Of a stretch of DNA of 64,000 bases, positions 29,467-39,135 are shown in pieces. The stretch's first letter is position 1, and the number at the start of each line of letters is the position of its first letter. The stretch is from Alcanivorax quisquiliarum. Its GTDB lineage: Bacteria > Pseudomonadota > Gammaproteobacteria > Pseudomonadales > Alcanivoracaceae. Where the stretch lies: assembly GCF_023051175.1 (NCBI RefSeq), contig NZ_JALKII010000005.1:186001-250000 (forward strand), written 5' to 3'. A program made the position numbers and the translations under genes. The notes beneath the pieces are model-generated. The model was not told the origin of the DNA and made no database searches. It worked only from the letters and a program-made list of their open reading frames with translations.

Positions 29467-30119
29467 TGAAAAAGCTGGTTGTATTGCTGCTCAGCTGCCT
29501 TCCGGTGCTCGCGTTTGCTGCCGGTGGCGCTAACGAACATGTGGTTTCAGCGCCGCTGAATCTGCAAGACAAAGTGTCCGCCCAGCGTGGCGCGCAACTG
29601 TTCGTGAACTACTGCATGGGCTGCCATTCGCTGGAATATCAGCGTTATGGCCGTCTTGGCGAGGATCTTGGTATTCCTGACGAGTTGGTGATGCAGCATC
29701 TGAACTTCACCACCGAGCAGATCGGTGATCAGATGAAAATCGCCATGCCCAAGAATGAGGCCGCATTGTGGTTTGGTGCAGCCCCGCCGGATCTGACATT
29801 GATTTCGCGTTTGCGCACGCCGGATTGGCTGTATTCGTACCTGATAGGGTTCTATCCGGACGACAGCCGCCCCTACGGATATAACAACCGGGTGTTCCCG
29901 GCTGTCGGGATGCCGCACGTGATGGCAGACCTTCAGGAAGAGCTCAGCGAGGACGAGTTCAAGCAGGCGATGCTGGATCTGACCCATTTCCTCACGTATA
30001 CCGCCGAGCCGATGCAGCTCGAACGGCAACGGCTCGGGGTCTATGTGCTGGTGTTTCTTTTCGTCCTGCTGATCCCGGCCTATCTGCTGAAAAAGGAATA
30101 CTGGAAAGACGTGGAATAA
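29466..30119 (+). CDS. petC: Ubiquinol-cytochrome c reductase, cytochrome c1
   Basis: A 217-residue cytochrome c1 with a cleavable signal peptide (KKLVVLLLSCLPVLAFAAG), heme-binding C50-M-G-C53-H54, the distal methionine probably in AVGMPHV, and a C-terminal membrane anchor GVYVLVFLFVLLIPAYLLKKEYW. It takes electrons from the Rieske cluster and gives them to a soluble cytochrome c. Its start overlaps the petB stop. A long hairpin follows, so petABC forms one unit. Confidence 0.96.
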   Translation: MKKLVVLLLSCLPVLAFAAGGANEHVVSAPLNLQDKVSAQRGAQLFVNYCMGCHSLEYQRYGRLGEDLGIPDELVMQHLNFTTEQIGDQMKIAMPKNEAALWFGAAPPDLTLISRLRTPDWLYSYLIGFYPDDSRPYGYNNRVFPAVGMPHVMADLQEELSEDEFKQAMLDLTHFLTYTAEPMQLERQRLGVYVLVFLFVLLIPAYLLKKEYWKDVE

Positions 30120-30154
30120 CACCACTTTTTTCAGTGCCAGACAGGCTGATCTGT

Positions 30155-30185
30155 ACACAACGCCCGGCTCTGCCGGGCGTTGTGT
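30155..30185 (+). terminator. Long hairpin after petC
   Basis: A perfect 14-bp stem, ACACAACGCCCGGC with GCCGGGCGTTGTGT, has a three-base loop. There is no T-run after it on the plus strand, so it may act as a terminator only with help or as an RNA 3' stabiliser. Confidence 0.65.
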
Positions 30186-30267
30186 CACAGCCGGGCGCAC
30201 AAGCGCCCCGGCTCACTGGCCAGCCCGTATCTGAATTTCTAACCCCTGTCGCGGGAGACGACTTACC

Positions 30268-30906
30268 ATGGCCGTTGTTACCAAGCGTTCCTCGATGACC
30301 TTTTTTTCCAATCCCCGGGATCATTATTGCCACCGGGTTCGCATTGTATTGGCAGAGAAAGGCGTCACCGTGGATATCGTCGATGTGGACGAAAACAGCA
30401 AGCCGGAAGATCTGGCGCAGCTGAATCCCTACAATGAAGTGCCCACCCTGGTGGATCGCGAACTGACGCTGTTCCAGTCGAACGTGATCATGGAATACCT
30501 GGATGAGCGTTTTCCCCACCCGCCGCTGCTACCGGTTTACCCGGTTGCACGGGCGCAAAGCCGTTTGCTGATGCACCGCATTGAGCGTGACTGGTCCGTG
30601 CATGTTGACGCGCTGGCGGCTGGTGTGGAGAAAGAAGCCGAGCTGAACAAGCGTCGCAAGGCGCTGCGTGATGGCCTGACAACGATCGCCCCGGTCTTTG
30701 TCGAGAAGCCGTTCTTCATGAACGACGAATTCACGCTGGTGGACTGCACCATCGCCCCCATTCTCTGGCGCCTGGCCTCCCTGGGTGTCGAGCTGCCGAC
30801 CAAGCAATGCAAGCCGCTGCTGGATTACGCTGCGCGAGTATTCAACCGTGACAGCTTCCAGGCCAGCCTGTCTGAGCAGGAACGGGAGATCCGCAACCCG
30901 CTGTAA
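30268..30906 (+). CDS. sspA: Stringent starvation protein A
   Basis: A 212-residue SspA with a glutathione S-transferase fold: thioredoxin-like N-terminal domain ([36 protein letters not shown]) and a helical C-terminal domain. It retains ERFPHPPL, containing the PHPP surface loop through which E. coli SspA contacts sigma-70 RNA polymerase. It is an RNA-polymerase-associated regulator acting in starvation and acid stress, not a GST enzyme. The usual partner sspB follows 32 bases downstream, and both come after petABC, an order common in gammaproteobacteria. Confidence 0.94.
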   Translation: MAVVTKRSSMTFFSNPRDHYCHRVRIVLAEKGVTVDIVDVDENSKPEDLAQLNPYNEVPTLVDRELTLFQSNVIMEYLDERFPHPPLLPVYPVARAQSRLLMHRIERDWSVHVDALAAGVEKEAELNKRRKALRDGLTTIAPVFVEKPFFMNDEFTLVDCTIAPILWRLASLGVELPTKQCKPLLDYAARVFNRDSFQASLSEQEREIRNPL

Positions 30907-30938
30907 AGCGGGTTGCGGGCCGCGACGGCGGTAATCTG

Positions 30939-31331
30939 ATGTCTGGCATGACACCTAATCGTCCGTACCTGATTCGGGCCGTGCACGAATGGATCTGCGA
31001 TAACGGCCTGACCACCCATCTGCTGGTTGATGCCAACTATCCCGCCGTGATCGTGCCGCGGGATTTTGTCAACGACGGCCAGATCGTGCTGAATATCGCG
31101 CCGGCAGCGGTGCAGCACTTTGTGGCCGGTAACGAACTGATCAGCTTTTCTGCGCGCTTTGGCGGGCAGCCGATGGCCGTCGAAGTGCCGGTCAACGCCG
31201 TGTTGGCCGTGTTCGCACGGGAGAACGGTGAAGGCATGGCCTTTGAGCCGACCCCGCCACCGGCGGAGCCGACGCCACCGGAGCCTCCTTCCGGGCCTGG
31301 CGGGCGGCCAACGCTCAAGGTTGTAAAGTAA
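30939..31331 (+). CDS. sspB: ClpXP adaptor SspB
   Basis: A 130-residue SspB. The N-terminal substrate-binding domain starts RPYLIRAVHEWICDNGLTTHLLVDA and includes VPRDFVNDGQIVLNIAPAAV, which binds the ssrA tag. A proline-rich flexible linker (about residues 103-122) leads to the C-terminal ClpX-binding tail RPTLKVVK. It brings tmRNA-tagged proteins to ClpXP. It forms an operon with sspA. Confidence 0.94.
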   Translation: MSGMTPNRPYLIRAVHEWICDNGLTTHLLVDANYPAVIVPRDFVNDGQIVLNIAPAAVQHFVAGNELISFSARFGGQPMAVEVPVNAVLAVFARENGEGMAFEPTPPPAEPTPPEPPSGPGGRPTLKVVK

Positions 31332-31630
31332 CCCTCGCATTCGGAGCGCACCAGCGCTGACCAAGCCCCCGCCTGTGTGACGAGAATTGCTTCGTGCCAG
31401 AGGTGGGGGCTAACACTCAAAGCCGTAACGCAAGCCATGTGCTCCAGGCGCACCGATGCTGTATTCCCTGCTTCACCTCGCCCGGCATTAGCGGTATTGT
31501 GTCGAGCCTGCCGTCCTGCCGTGATAAAAGCGCTGGCCCGCCGGGGCCGAACGCAGGCGGACGCTATGGCCCGTGCGCCGTTGCCTTGTCAGGCATCGCG
31601 CCGCCGTTTTCTGATTCGGAGCCTATTTGC
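31332..31630. other. Intergenic region before the sulfatase-fold gene
   Basis: About 300 bases. An open frame continues upstream from the next gene but has no family features and lacks a ribosome site. I see no RNA gene or clear promoter here. Confidence 0.4.
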
Positions 31631-33643
31631 ATGTTGGCAAGACTGACCCCCCGGGTGCGCATGTTGCTCACCCTGGTGCTGGTGGTATTTTCCATTCTGG
31701 CACTGCTGCGCATCGGTTTTTTCCTTTATTTTCTGCGGCCGCAGGCGGCGATGCACGGTGAAGCATTGTGGCGTGCGTTCTGGATCGGGGTGCGCTTTGA
31801 TTTGCGGCTGGCGTTATTGGTGATGCTGCCGGTGGCCGCCCTGAGTTTCCTGCCCTGGCCGCTGCGGCTGCGCGATAGCCGCCTCAGTGGCGGCCTGCTG
31901 ACAGGTTACTTGACCGTGGTGGCGCTGGCGTTGACGTCATTCTACGTTGCCGATTTTGCTCACTTTGCCTATCTCGGCGAACGCATCAATATCACGGTGA
32001 AAGAGTTTTTCAACGATCAGCGTGATTCGATGCTGATGGTGTGGCAAAGCTATCCTGTGGTGCGGTTGGCATTGTTGCTTGCTGTGTCGGGTTATATCGG
32101 CTACCGCTTTGCGGGCTGGCTGTTGGCGCGGTATCGCAGCCAGGTATGGCCGCAACGCGGCTGGCCGGCGCGGTTGATGGTGGTAGGGGTGTGCCTGGCG
32201 CTGTTCTGCGTCGGGATTCTGGGCAAGGTGACCAGCGTGGTGCCGCTGCGCTGGAGCAACGCATTCTTCTCCGGCAACGTGCAGATTTCGTCTCTGGGCC
32301 TGAACCCGGTGATGTATTTCTTCGATACCTACTCCAACCAGGGCACCAGCTACGACCGGGAACAGGTGCGCGCTCATTACGACCAGATATCCCGTTATCT
32401 GGGCGTCGACGAGCCGGATGCGGAAGCGCTGAACTTCGTGCGCCGCTCTGCCGGTAACGACAACACCACACGGCCTAATGTGGTGTTCATCATGCTGGAA
32501 TCGCTGGGTGCCAACCGCCTGGGGCTTTACGGCAATCCCACCGGCGCCACGCCCCATCTGGATGCGCTGGCAAACAACCAGAGCCTGTTCTTCCCACGCT
32601 TTCTCGTGCCTGCCAGTGGCACGGCCCGCACGGTATTCGGCCTGGTGACCAGCATCCCGGACGTTTCCTGGGGCGGCTCCACGTCATCGCGTAATCCGGT
32701 GATCATCGACCAATATACCCTGGTGAATGAATTCGAGGATTACCACAAGCTGTATTTCATCGGGGGTGATGCGGGCTGGGCCAATATTCGCGGCTTGCTG
32801 GAGCACAACATTCACGGCCTGGAACTGTGGGAGCAGAAAGACTTCAATGCGCCCACTGTAGATGTCTGGGGTATCTCGGATCGGGAGCTGTTCAAGGCTG
32901 CGCACCAGCGCGCCAACGAAGTCGCCAAAGACGGCCCCTTCGTCATGTTCATCCAGACAGCGGCCAACCACCGGCCCTACACCATCCCGGTGGATGATTC
33001 CGGCTTCGAGATCAAGCAGCCGGATATGGACGAGCTGAGTAAATACACCTGGCTGGATCACGCGCAGTACAACGCCGCTCGCCTGCTGGATTTCAATATC
33101 AACTATTATCTGACAGAGCTGGTGGCCGGTTCGGAGTACGAGCGCAATACCATCTTTGTGCTGTATGGCGATCACAATACCCGAGGCACCTTCGGACAGC
33201 ATATGAGCTGGAGCGAGTACCTCGGCCTGGATGGCTACCATGTGCCGTTTATCATCCATGCGCCGGGTATTATCGAAGAAGCCAGAGTGATGGACGTGAA
33301 TGCCAGCCTCGTGGATATCCTGCCTACTGTGCTGGAGCTGGCCGGGCTGCCCTACGAGAACAGAACCATGGGCCGGAACCTGTTCGATATCGATCCTGAC
33401 TGGAATTACGTCACTGTATTCGGCGGTGATCGCAGCGTGCGGCCGAGCATCGGCCTGATTGGGGCCGAGCATTATCTGCAAATGTATTACAACGGCGAAC
33501 AGCCACGGCTTTATTCGTTGCTGGAGCCGTCACTGGATAACGAGCGCACCGAACTGGAGCCGGAGAAAGCCGCGCAGATGAAAAACCTGCTGGAAGGGCT
33601 GTATGAAACCCAGCGTTACATGCTGCACCACAATAAAAAGTGA
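31631..33643 (+). CDS. LTA synthase-like membrane sulfatase-fold transferase
   Basis: A 670-residue protein with about five N-terminal membrane helices (first TLVLVVFSILALLRIGFFLYF) and a large periplasmic sulfatase-fold domain from about residue 280. That domain has NVVFIMLESLGANRLGLYG (metal site), PASGTARTVFG with the likely Thr nucleophile, FIQTAANHRPY, and YGDHNTRG (second metal pair). The family includes lipoteichoic acid synthases and phosphoglycerol transferases. In a Gram-negative bacterium a phosphoglycerol or phosphoethanolamine transfer to an envelope glycan is more likely than LTA. ATG 31631 has GGAG eight bases upstream. Confidence 0.82.
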   Translation: MLARLTPRVRMLLTLVLVVFSILALLRIGFFLYFLRPQAAMHGEALWRAFWIGVRFDLRLALLVMLPVAALSFLPWPLRLRDSRLSGGLLTGYLTVVALALTSFYVADFAHFAYLGERINITVKEFFNDQRDSMLMVWQSYPVVRLALLLAVSGYIGYRFAGWLLARYRSQVWPQRGWPARLMVVGVCLALFCVGILGKVTSVVPLRWSNAFFSGNVQISSLGLNPVMYFFDTYSNQGTSYDREQVRAHYDQISRYLGVDEPDAEALNFVRRSAGNDNTTRPNVVFIMLESLGANRLGLYGNPTGATPHLDALANNQSLFFPRFLVPASGTARTVFGLVTSIPDVSWGGSTSSRNPVIIDQYTLVNEFEDYHKLYFIGGDAGWANIRGLLEHNIHGLELWEQKDFNAPTVDVWGISDRELFKAAHQRANEVAKDGPFVMFIQTAANHRPYTIPVDDSGFEIKQPDMDELSKYTWLDHAQYNAARLLDFNINYYLTELVAGSEYERNTIFVLYGDHNTRGTFGQHMSWSEYLGLDGYHVPFIIHAPGIIEEARVMDVNASLVDILPTVLELAGLPYENRTMGRNLFDIDPDWNYVTVFGGDRSVRPSIGLIGAEHYLQMYYNGEQPRLYSLLEPSLDNERTELEPEKAAQMKNLLEGLYETQRYMLHHNKK

Positions 33644-33649
33644 TCCGAA

Positions 33650-33689
33650 GGGACGGCAGCACAGCTAGCACTTGCTGTGCCAGCGTCCC
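33650..33689 (+). terminator. Hairpin after the sulfatase-fold gene
   Basis: A two-part stem: GGGACG (33650-33655) with CGTCCC (33684-33689), enclosing GCACAGC (33659-33665) with GCTGTGC (33674-33680). There is no T-run, so termination is probable but not certain. Confidence 0.5.
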
Positions 33690-33762
33690 CCTCTCCCCCA
33701 GCCCCTTAATCGCTGGCCCGAAGGGTGAGTGAGGCCAATGAGGGGCGGGGAGAGAGGGTGAT
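33688..33762. repeat. REP-like palindrome, diverged copy
   Basis: Runs from CCCCTCTCCCCCAGCCCC to GGGGCGGGGAGAGAGGG, giving complementary arms. The interior GCTGGCCCGAAGGGTGAGTGAGG resembles GCTGGCCCGGAGGTGAGCGAAG near 62530. It belongs to the same family as the palindromes near 57050 and 62600. Confidence 0.6.
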
Positions 33763-33837
33763 TATGGGGGTAGCTCTCACTCTCGACTCAAAGCCACAGC
33801 CAGCCCACGCAATGTTCGGCGGCGCCGCAGGCAAACG

Positions 33838-34431
33838 CTAGTCGATATATTCGATGATCTTCACAATTTTTTGTGCGCCGTAAACGCGCTGCACCTGCGC
33901 CACCACTGCATCTGCCTCGGCGCGTGTCAGCAGCCCCATCAGATAAATCACGCCGTTGGCGGTCACTACCTTGGTGCGGCGGCCGGGTGCTTCGCTATCC
34001 AGCAACAGCCGGCTTTTGGCTTTGGTGCTCAGCCAGCCGTCGTTGAAGCCGGCCAGCCATGAGCTGGGCGGGCCTATCTGTAGCTCGTTGTGCACATTGC
34101 GCACATGGCGAACGCGGCCGGCAATATCGCTGGCGCGTGCTTTCAGCTCGGCATCGGGCACCTCGCCCACCAGCAGCACGTTGCCGTTGAAGCTGATCAC
34201 CTCGAACGAGGCTTCCGACGAGAATCGCGGGTTGTCGCGCAGCATGTTGATGCGCACCTTGCGTTCGATGCTGCCGTCTTCGATGCGTGCACCCCACGTA
34301 CGTTTGCCATGGTCACGATCAACAGGCTCATCGGACCAGGAGGCGGTCATGCTGGCGCAGCCGGCGCCTCCCAGAGCCAGGCCCAGAGCGAGGCCGCACG
34401 ACATCAGCACACGCCATGCCTTGCCTGCCAT
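33838..34431 (-). CDS. dolP: Dual BON-domain outer-membrane lipoprotein DolP (YraP)
   Basis: A 197-residue lipoprotein: signal peptide followed by lipobox ALGGAGC, then two BON domains, about residues 50-120 (KVRINMLRDNPRFSS...VLLVGEVPDAELKA) and 125-195 (VVTANGVIYLMGLLTRAEADAVV). DolP supports outer-membrane integrity and division-site envelope function in E. coli. It directly abuts diaA (stop TAA then ATG, minus strand) in the conserved lpoA-yraN-diaA-dolP order. Confidence 0.9.
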   Translation of the reverse strand: MAGKAWRVLMSCGLALGLALGGAGCASMTASWSDEPVDRDHGKRTWGARIEDGSIERKVRINMLRDNPRFSSEASFEVISFNGNVLLVGEVPDAELKARASDIAGRVRHVRNVHNELQIGPPSSWLAGFNDGWLSTKAKSRLLLDSEAPGRRTKVVTANGVIYLMGLLTRAEADAVVAQVQRVYGAQKIVKIIEYID

Positions 34432-35046
<615 letters not shown>

Positions 35047-35451
35047 TTATTCAGCATAAAAGGCATGCTGTATCCATTCAAAGTCCGGGCGCCCGGCGGC
35101 ACCCGGCGCCATACCCACCACATCGAACCGGCAATCAAGATCGGCGGCCTGTGGGTGCCGGGCCAGGTAATGCCGTGCGGCGCGTATCAGCCGCTGCTGC
35201 TTGTTGCGAGTCACCGAGGCGGAAGCGCTGCCGAAGCCGCTACCGCTGCGCCAGCGCACCTCGACAAATACCAAGCAGGCACGATGCCGCATGATCAGAT
35301 CAATTTCACCCATGCGGCAACGATAATTGCGGGTCACCAGCGTCAGGCCCTGTTCGATCAGCCAGCGCTCTGCCAGTTGCTCGGCGCTCGCGCCCCGGCT
35401 GCGGCGGTCGGGGCCGAGGCGCTCGATGAGGGAGCGCACACGCGACGTCAA
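35047..35451 (-). CDS. yraN: YraN family nuclease-fold protein (UPF0102)
   Basis: A UPF0102 protein with the predicted restriction-endonuclease-like core GEIDLIMRHRACLVFVEVRWR, where Asp, Glu and the following Glu/Lys positions would bind metal, then SVTRNKQQRL and DCRFDVVGM. The biological role is unsettled. The start is uncertain: TTG 35451 overlaps the lpoA stop (TTGA), GTG 35439 gives the length closest to E. coli YraN, and a frame from TTG 35505 would overlap lpoA by 58 bases. Confidence 0.83.
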   Translation of the reverse strand: MTSRVRSLIERLGPDRRSRGASAEQLAERWLIEQGLTLVTRNYRCRMGEIDLIMRHRACLVFVEVRWRSGSGFGSASASVTRNKQQRLIRAARHYLARHPQAADLDCRFDVVGMAPGAAGRPDFEWIQHAFYAE

Positions 35452-37286
35452 GGGTGCAGCACCACCGGCTGCCGTTGCGGCCGGCCGCTGCGGAACCAGG
35501 CCCAATCAAGCTCGCGCACCAGCCGGCGGTGATCATCCAGTGAGAGCGCGCCGGTGGCGCCGGGCAGGCTGCTGCCGGGCACTTCCCGCAGCAACGCCAG
35601 CCGTGCTTGCAATCGATAGGCATCAATGCCCATGGCAAACAGTCGCTCGTAGCGCCCGTGCCCTTGCGGCCAGGCGGCCGCAGCAGCCTGATGCAGGCTG
35701 GAATCCTGATCCAGCAGCCAGGGCGCATCGACAAAGCGCACGCCGTTGAGATCGTGATCGCGGCGTGGCTCGGGCTGGCCGGAGTAAATATGCGACGTGG
35801 CGTACACCGGCAAGTCTTCAGCGTAATGGAAATTCAGCGCTGGTTTGAGCTGGCGGCCGTGCAGCGGGCTTGCCACCAGAAAGATGAAATCCAGGTCCTG
35901 GCGCCGGCGGCCTTCCAGATGAACCTGCTCGCGGACGAACTGCGCCACTTCGCGGGAGCGGGCGGCGCTTTGGTCCACCGCCAGCATGCGCCGCACATCG
36001 TTGCTGATGTCATCACCATAAGCACGCTGCGCCGTAACGATACCGCCGAGTGCTTGCCAGGTATCGGTAAAGGCGATGGCCAGCCGCTGACCGAGCTCGG
36101 TGCCCGGGTAAAGCACGCCAGCCAGGCGTGCGCCTTCGCTATAGGCTTGCCGGGCAATCTGTCGGGCTTCATCTTCCGGTGCGAGGCCAAACTGGAACAG
36201 GTTGTCGGAGAGCGCTGTTTCATCGCTGTAATTGAGCGTGAGCGTGGTGACCGGCAGTGCCTGCACTTGCGCCAGCGCCGTCACCTGTTCCTTGTCCAGC
36301 GGGCCGATGATGAAATCGGCACCGTCATCCAGCGCCTTGTTGTAGAGCGTGAACAGCTCGTCGCTCCGGGTATCGTAAAAACGGAACTCGGGCACCGTGT
36401 GGCCCTGCTCCAGGGCGCTGTAATAACCGGCCAGCATACCATCGCGCACCGCCTGCGCTGCGCCGGCAAGCGGGCCGGATTCCGGCAGCAACACGGCCAG
36501 TTGCCGGGGCCGGTCGCGCACGGCCTGTTGCAGCGCCTGCACCATGGCCGGCTTGTCGAGGTTGGCCGGGTGCCCCGGCCAGCGCCGTTCCCACTCGGCG
36601 AGACGGCTCACCTGCCGATCAATGTCCGCCATTGGATCGCGATAAAGCTGCGCCAGCTCCGCCCAGCCGGCCAGCTCCGGTTCAATATCCTGCGCCAGCG
36701 CATCCAGGCTGGATTGCGGCAGCTGCATCAGCAGTGCCCAGATCATTTGCTGGTTGTAGCGCAGGGCATCGTCGCGGAGCATGGCATCGGCCGCCACGCG
36801 CGCACGCAGGCTGGCCAGCAGATCACCCTGGATTGCCAGCGCGTCGGCGTACAGTAGCCGGTAACGGTTCTGGACGGCGGGCGCCGCCGCCTGCACCAGC
36901 TGGCCGGTGCGATAGCGGCTGTCGTTGGTCAGGATGGCCAGCGCGCCGTCGGCATCCTGACGCGCCAGCAGCAGTTGCGCACGCAGCATGAGCCATTCAA
37001 GCCGCTGGGTGCCGCTGAGTTGTGCACCGTCAACCTTCGCCAGCATCAGTTCCGCGTCGCCGACACGATCGGCCGCCAGATAACTGCGCGCCCAGGCCAT
37101 CGCCAGCTCGGCCTGCGCCTCGCCGCTACGTTGCCGCAGTTGCGAGAGAGCGGCTTCGGTATTGGCTGGCGCCGGCAATACCTGGCTGTGCTCGGGGCGG
37201 GCGCCGGGCGGCGCGCCAGGGCGGGTAGTGCAGGCACTCAGCAGCGCAAGCAGACACAAGACAGAAACCAGCAGACGGTAGCGCAT
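35448..37286 (-). CDS. lpoA: Penicillin-binding protein activator LpoA
   Basis: A 612-residue outer-membrane lipoprotein with signal peptide and lipobox LLSAC (Cys about residue 19). The N-terminal half is a TPR-like helical domain; the C-terminal half, from about residue 270 (RQLAVLLPESGPLAGAAQAVRDGMLAGYY), is a periplasmic-binding-protein-like fold. LpoA reaches across the periplasm to activate PBP1A. ATG 37286 is followed at once by the signal peptide; GTG 37292 adds two residues. First gene of the minus-strand operon, divergent from rsmI, which is the conserved arrangement. Confidence 0.9.
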   Translation of the reverse strand: MRYRLLVSVLCLLALLSACTTRPGAPPGARPEHSQVLPAPANTEAALSQLRQRSGEAQAELAMAWARSYLAADRVGDAELMLAKVDGAQLSGTQRLEWLMLRAQLLLARQDADGALAILTNDSRYRTGQLVQAAAPAVQNRYRLLYADALAIQGDLLASLRARVAADAMLRDDALRYNQQMIWALLMQLPQSSLDALAQDIEPELAGWAELAQLYRDPMADIDRQVSRLAEWERRWPGHPANLDKPAMVQALQQAVRDRPRQLAVLLPESGPLAGAAQAVRDGMLAGYYSALEQGHTVPEFRFYDTRSDELFTLYNKALDDGADFIIGPLDKEQVTALAQVQALPVTTLTLNYSDETALSDNLFQFGLAPEDEARQIARQAYSEGARLAGVLYPGTELGQRLAIAFTDTWQALGGIVTAQRAYGDDISNDVRRMLAVDQSAARSREVAQFVREQVHLEGRRRQDLDFIFLVASPLHGRQLKPALNFHYAEDLPVYATSHIYSGQPEPRRDHDLNGVRFVDAPWLLDQDSSLHQAAAAAWPQGHGRYERLFAMGIDAYRLQARLALLREVPGSSLPGATGALSLDDHRRLVRELDWAWFRSGRPQRQPVVLHP

Positions 37287-37424
37287 GATCACCAGCGGTC
37301 GAATTGTAGAAACGAAGCGGCTATTGTAGGCGCTTCATCTATAGCCCACCACCAAGCAGGTCGCTGCATGCGTTGCAGTTCGCGCCTGTTGCTGTGATGG
37401 CCGCCGTTTGCAGAGGTTCCCGCC

Positions 37425-38261
37425 ATGGCCGGCACTTTGTTTGTCGTCAGCACCCCGATCGGCAATCTTGAAGACATGACGCAGCGCGCATTGCGCGTGC
37501 TTTCCGAGGTGGACGTGGTGGCCGCCGAAGACACACGCCGAAGCGGTGTGATGCTGGACGCACTTGGCATCAAGGCGCGGTTGGTGAGCTGCCATGACCA
37601 TAATGAAGATGAACGCAGCGGCCAGTTGGTCGCGCAAATTTTACAAGGCCAGTCGGTGGCGCTGATCTCGGATGCCGGCACACCGCTGGTGAGCGATCCG
37701 GGTTATCGGTTGGTGCGGGCTTGCCAGCAGGCCGGCATTGAGGTGGTGCCGGTGCCCGGCGCCAGTGCCGTGCTGGCCGCGCTTGCTGTCGCCGGCTTGC
37801 CCACGGATCGCTTTCTGTTCGAGGGCTTTTTGCCCAGCAAGGGCGGAGCGCGTGAAGAAGCGCTGAGCAAAGTGCTGGCCCACAGCACCACGACCGTGCT
37901 GTTCGAGGCGCCGCACCGGTTGTTGTCGTTGCTGGGCAGCATGGAGGCAGCGGGCGCAGGGGAGCGTGAGATCACGCTGTGCCGGGAACTCACCAAGCGT
38001 TTCGAGACAGTGATCCGCTCCACCGTGAGTGCGCTGCGCGAGCGTGTGGCCGAGGATGCAGACCAGCAGAAAGGCGAAGTGGTGCTGGTGCTGGCAGGTG
38101 CGACACCGGGGCAAGCCCGTGATGCCGAGCTTGAGCCACTGGCGCGGCTGTTGCTGGCCGAGTTGCCCGTGTCCCGTGCAGCCCGAGTGCTGGCATCGGT
38201 GTCAGGGCGCAAACGACAGGCTGTTTACGACTGGCTTGAGCAGTTGAGCGCGGGTGGCTGA
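37425..38261 (+). CDS. rsmI: 16S rRNA (cytidine-1402-2'-O)-methyltransferase RsmI
   Basis: A 278-residue tetrapyrrole-methylase-fold enzyme. LFVVSTPIGNLEDMTQRAL at the N-terminus, AAEDTRRSGVML, ALISDAGTPLVSDPGY and VPVPGASAVLAALAVAGLP are the RsmI signatures around the SAM site. It adds the 2'-O-methyl group to C1402 in the ribosomal P site. The ATG has AGAGG upstream. It is divergent from lpoA across 138 bases and is followed by rnpB. Confidence 0.95.
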   Translation: MAGTLFVVSTPIGNLEDMTQRALRVLSEVDVVAAEDTRRSGVMLDALGIKARLVSCHDHNEDERSGQLVAQILQGQSVALISDAGTPLVSDPGYRLVRACQQAGIEVVPVPGASAVLAALAVAGLPTDRFLFEGFLPSKGGAREEALSKVLAHSTTTVLFEAPHRLLSLLGSMEAAGAGEREITLCRELTKRFETVIRSTVSALRERVAEDADQQKGEVVLVLAGATPGQARDAELEPLARLLLAELPVSRAARVLASVSGRKRQAVYDWLEQLSAGG

Positions 38262-38313
38262 CGCAGGCGGCAGCGAGCATTCGATGTGCCGGAGCGCGAA
38301 ACGGTTTGCGCGC

Positions 38314-38342
38314 TGGCGTGGCAGCAGGGGCGCCGCTACACT
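38314..38342 (+). promoter_or_regulatory. Probable rnpB promoter
   Basis: TACACT (38337-38342) is a good -10 element ending a few bases before the RNA. The matching -35, TGGCGT (38314-38319) at 17 bases, is weak. Confidence 0.45.
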
Positions 38343-38347
38343 AGCGG

Positions 38348-38720
38348 CCGAACCAACCAGACAGTCGCTGGCGGCGCAAGCCGCTGGAGGAAAGTCCGGG
38401 CTCCACAGGGCAGGGTGCCAGGTAACGCCTGGGGGCTACGCTGGCGACGGCGTGGCTACGGAAAGTGCCGCAGAGAGCCAGACCGCCGATGGCCCTTTCT
38501 CCGGAAGGTGGCACAGGTAAGGGTGAAAAGGTGCGGTAAGAGCGCACCGCGCAGCGGGCAACCGTTGTGGCAGGGTAAACCCCACCCGGAGCAAGACCAA
38601 ATAGGTGCCCCATGGCGCGGCCCGCGCTGGGCACGGGTAGGTCGCTAGAGGCCGGTGGCGACGCCGGCCCCAGATGAATGACTGTCCACGACAGAACCCG
38701 GCTTATCGGTTGGTTCACCT
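38348..38720 (+). ncRNA. rnpB: RNase P RNA (bacterial class A)
   Basis: The sequence follows the E. coli RNA through all conserved blocks: CAGACAGTCGC, GAGGAAAGTCCGGGCTCC, AGGGTGCCAGGTAACGCCTG, CAGAGAGCCAGACCGCCGAT, GGTAAGGGTGAAAAGGTG, GGTAAGAGCGCACCGCG, the CACCCGGAGCAAGACCAAAT region and GATGAATGACTGTCCACGAC, ending CCCGGCTTATCGG. Helix P1 is formed by GAACCAACC (38350) and GGTTGGTTC (38708). The RNA is the catalytic part of RNase P, which matures tRNA 5' ends. Confidence 0.97.
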
Positions 38721-38739
38721 GAACTGGGTCACGGTTGCG

Positions 38740-38780
38740 GGGAGGTGCTGTTCCCAACAGCGCCTCCCTGCTGCTGTTTA
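38740..38780 (+). terminator. rnpB terminator hairpin
   Basis: GGGAGGTGCTGTT pairs with AACAGCGCCTCCC across a CCC loop (one mismatch), followed by CTGCTGTTTA. Confidence 0.7.
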
Positions 38781-38974
38781 TAACTTGGCGGTGGCAATAT
38801 GTCTTTTTCATATAGCCAATCGGTCTAGAAGTTAATGTAAATCCTCACGTGGTCTGCCCAGGCCGCTGATTCACTTCGCTCCTTCTCTCTCCCATCAGGG
38901 CCCCGATAGCCCGAATAACCCCTAAATCACTGATTCACAAACGCTTTCTTTTACATTCGCTGACCCGGCGTCGC
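38781..38974. other. Spacer between rnpB and the mra promoter
   Basis: About 190 bases. I see no gene; TGATTCAC occurs twice (near 38869 and 38932), otherwise nothing notable. Confidence 0.4.
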
Positions 38975-39004
38975 TTGACTTTGAAATTGCTGCGGCCCTA
39001 GAGT
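38975..39004 (+). promoter_or_regulatory. Candidate promoter of the dcw cluster (Pmra)
   Basis: TTGACT (38975-38980) and TAGAGT (38999-39004) are 18 bases apart, immediately upstream of the MraZ boxes, 132 bases before mraZ. Confidence 0.6.
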
Positions 39005-39012
39005 GTCGCAAT

Positions 39013-39048
39013 GTGGAGAATTGTGGGAACAAGTGGGATTTTCGGGAG
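39013..39048 (+). promoter_or_regulatory. MraZ operator, four direct repeats
   Basis: GTGGAG (39013), GTGGGA (39023), GTGGGA (39033) and CGGGAG (39043) occur with an exact 10-base period. MraZ is known to bind direct TGGGN-type repeats of this spacing upstream of mraZ, so autorepression of the cluster is likely. Confidence 0.85.
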
Positions 39049-39135
39049 TTTTTCGACTGGTTCGATCGGTTGTGAGGCTCCCGGTGAACAGCCTGGCCAA
39101 GCCAGGCGGAAGGAACCGGCAGCGGGGTAAGCAGC

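Noticed and set aside
31394-31630. 79-residue N-terminal extension of the sulfatase-fold protein
   Set aside because: Lacks hydrophobic or family features; the downstream ATG has a good ribosome site and begins the first membrane helix.
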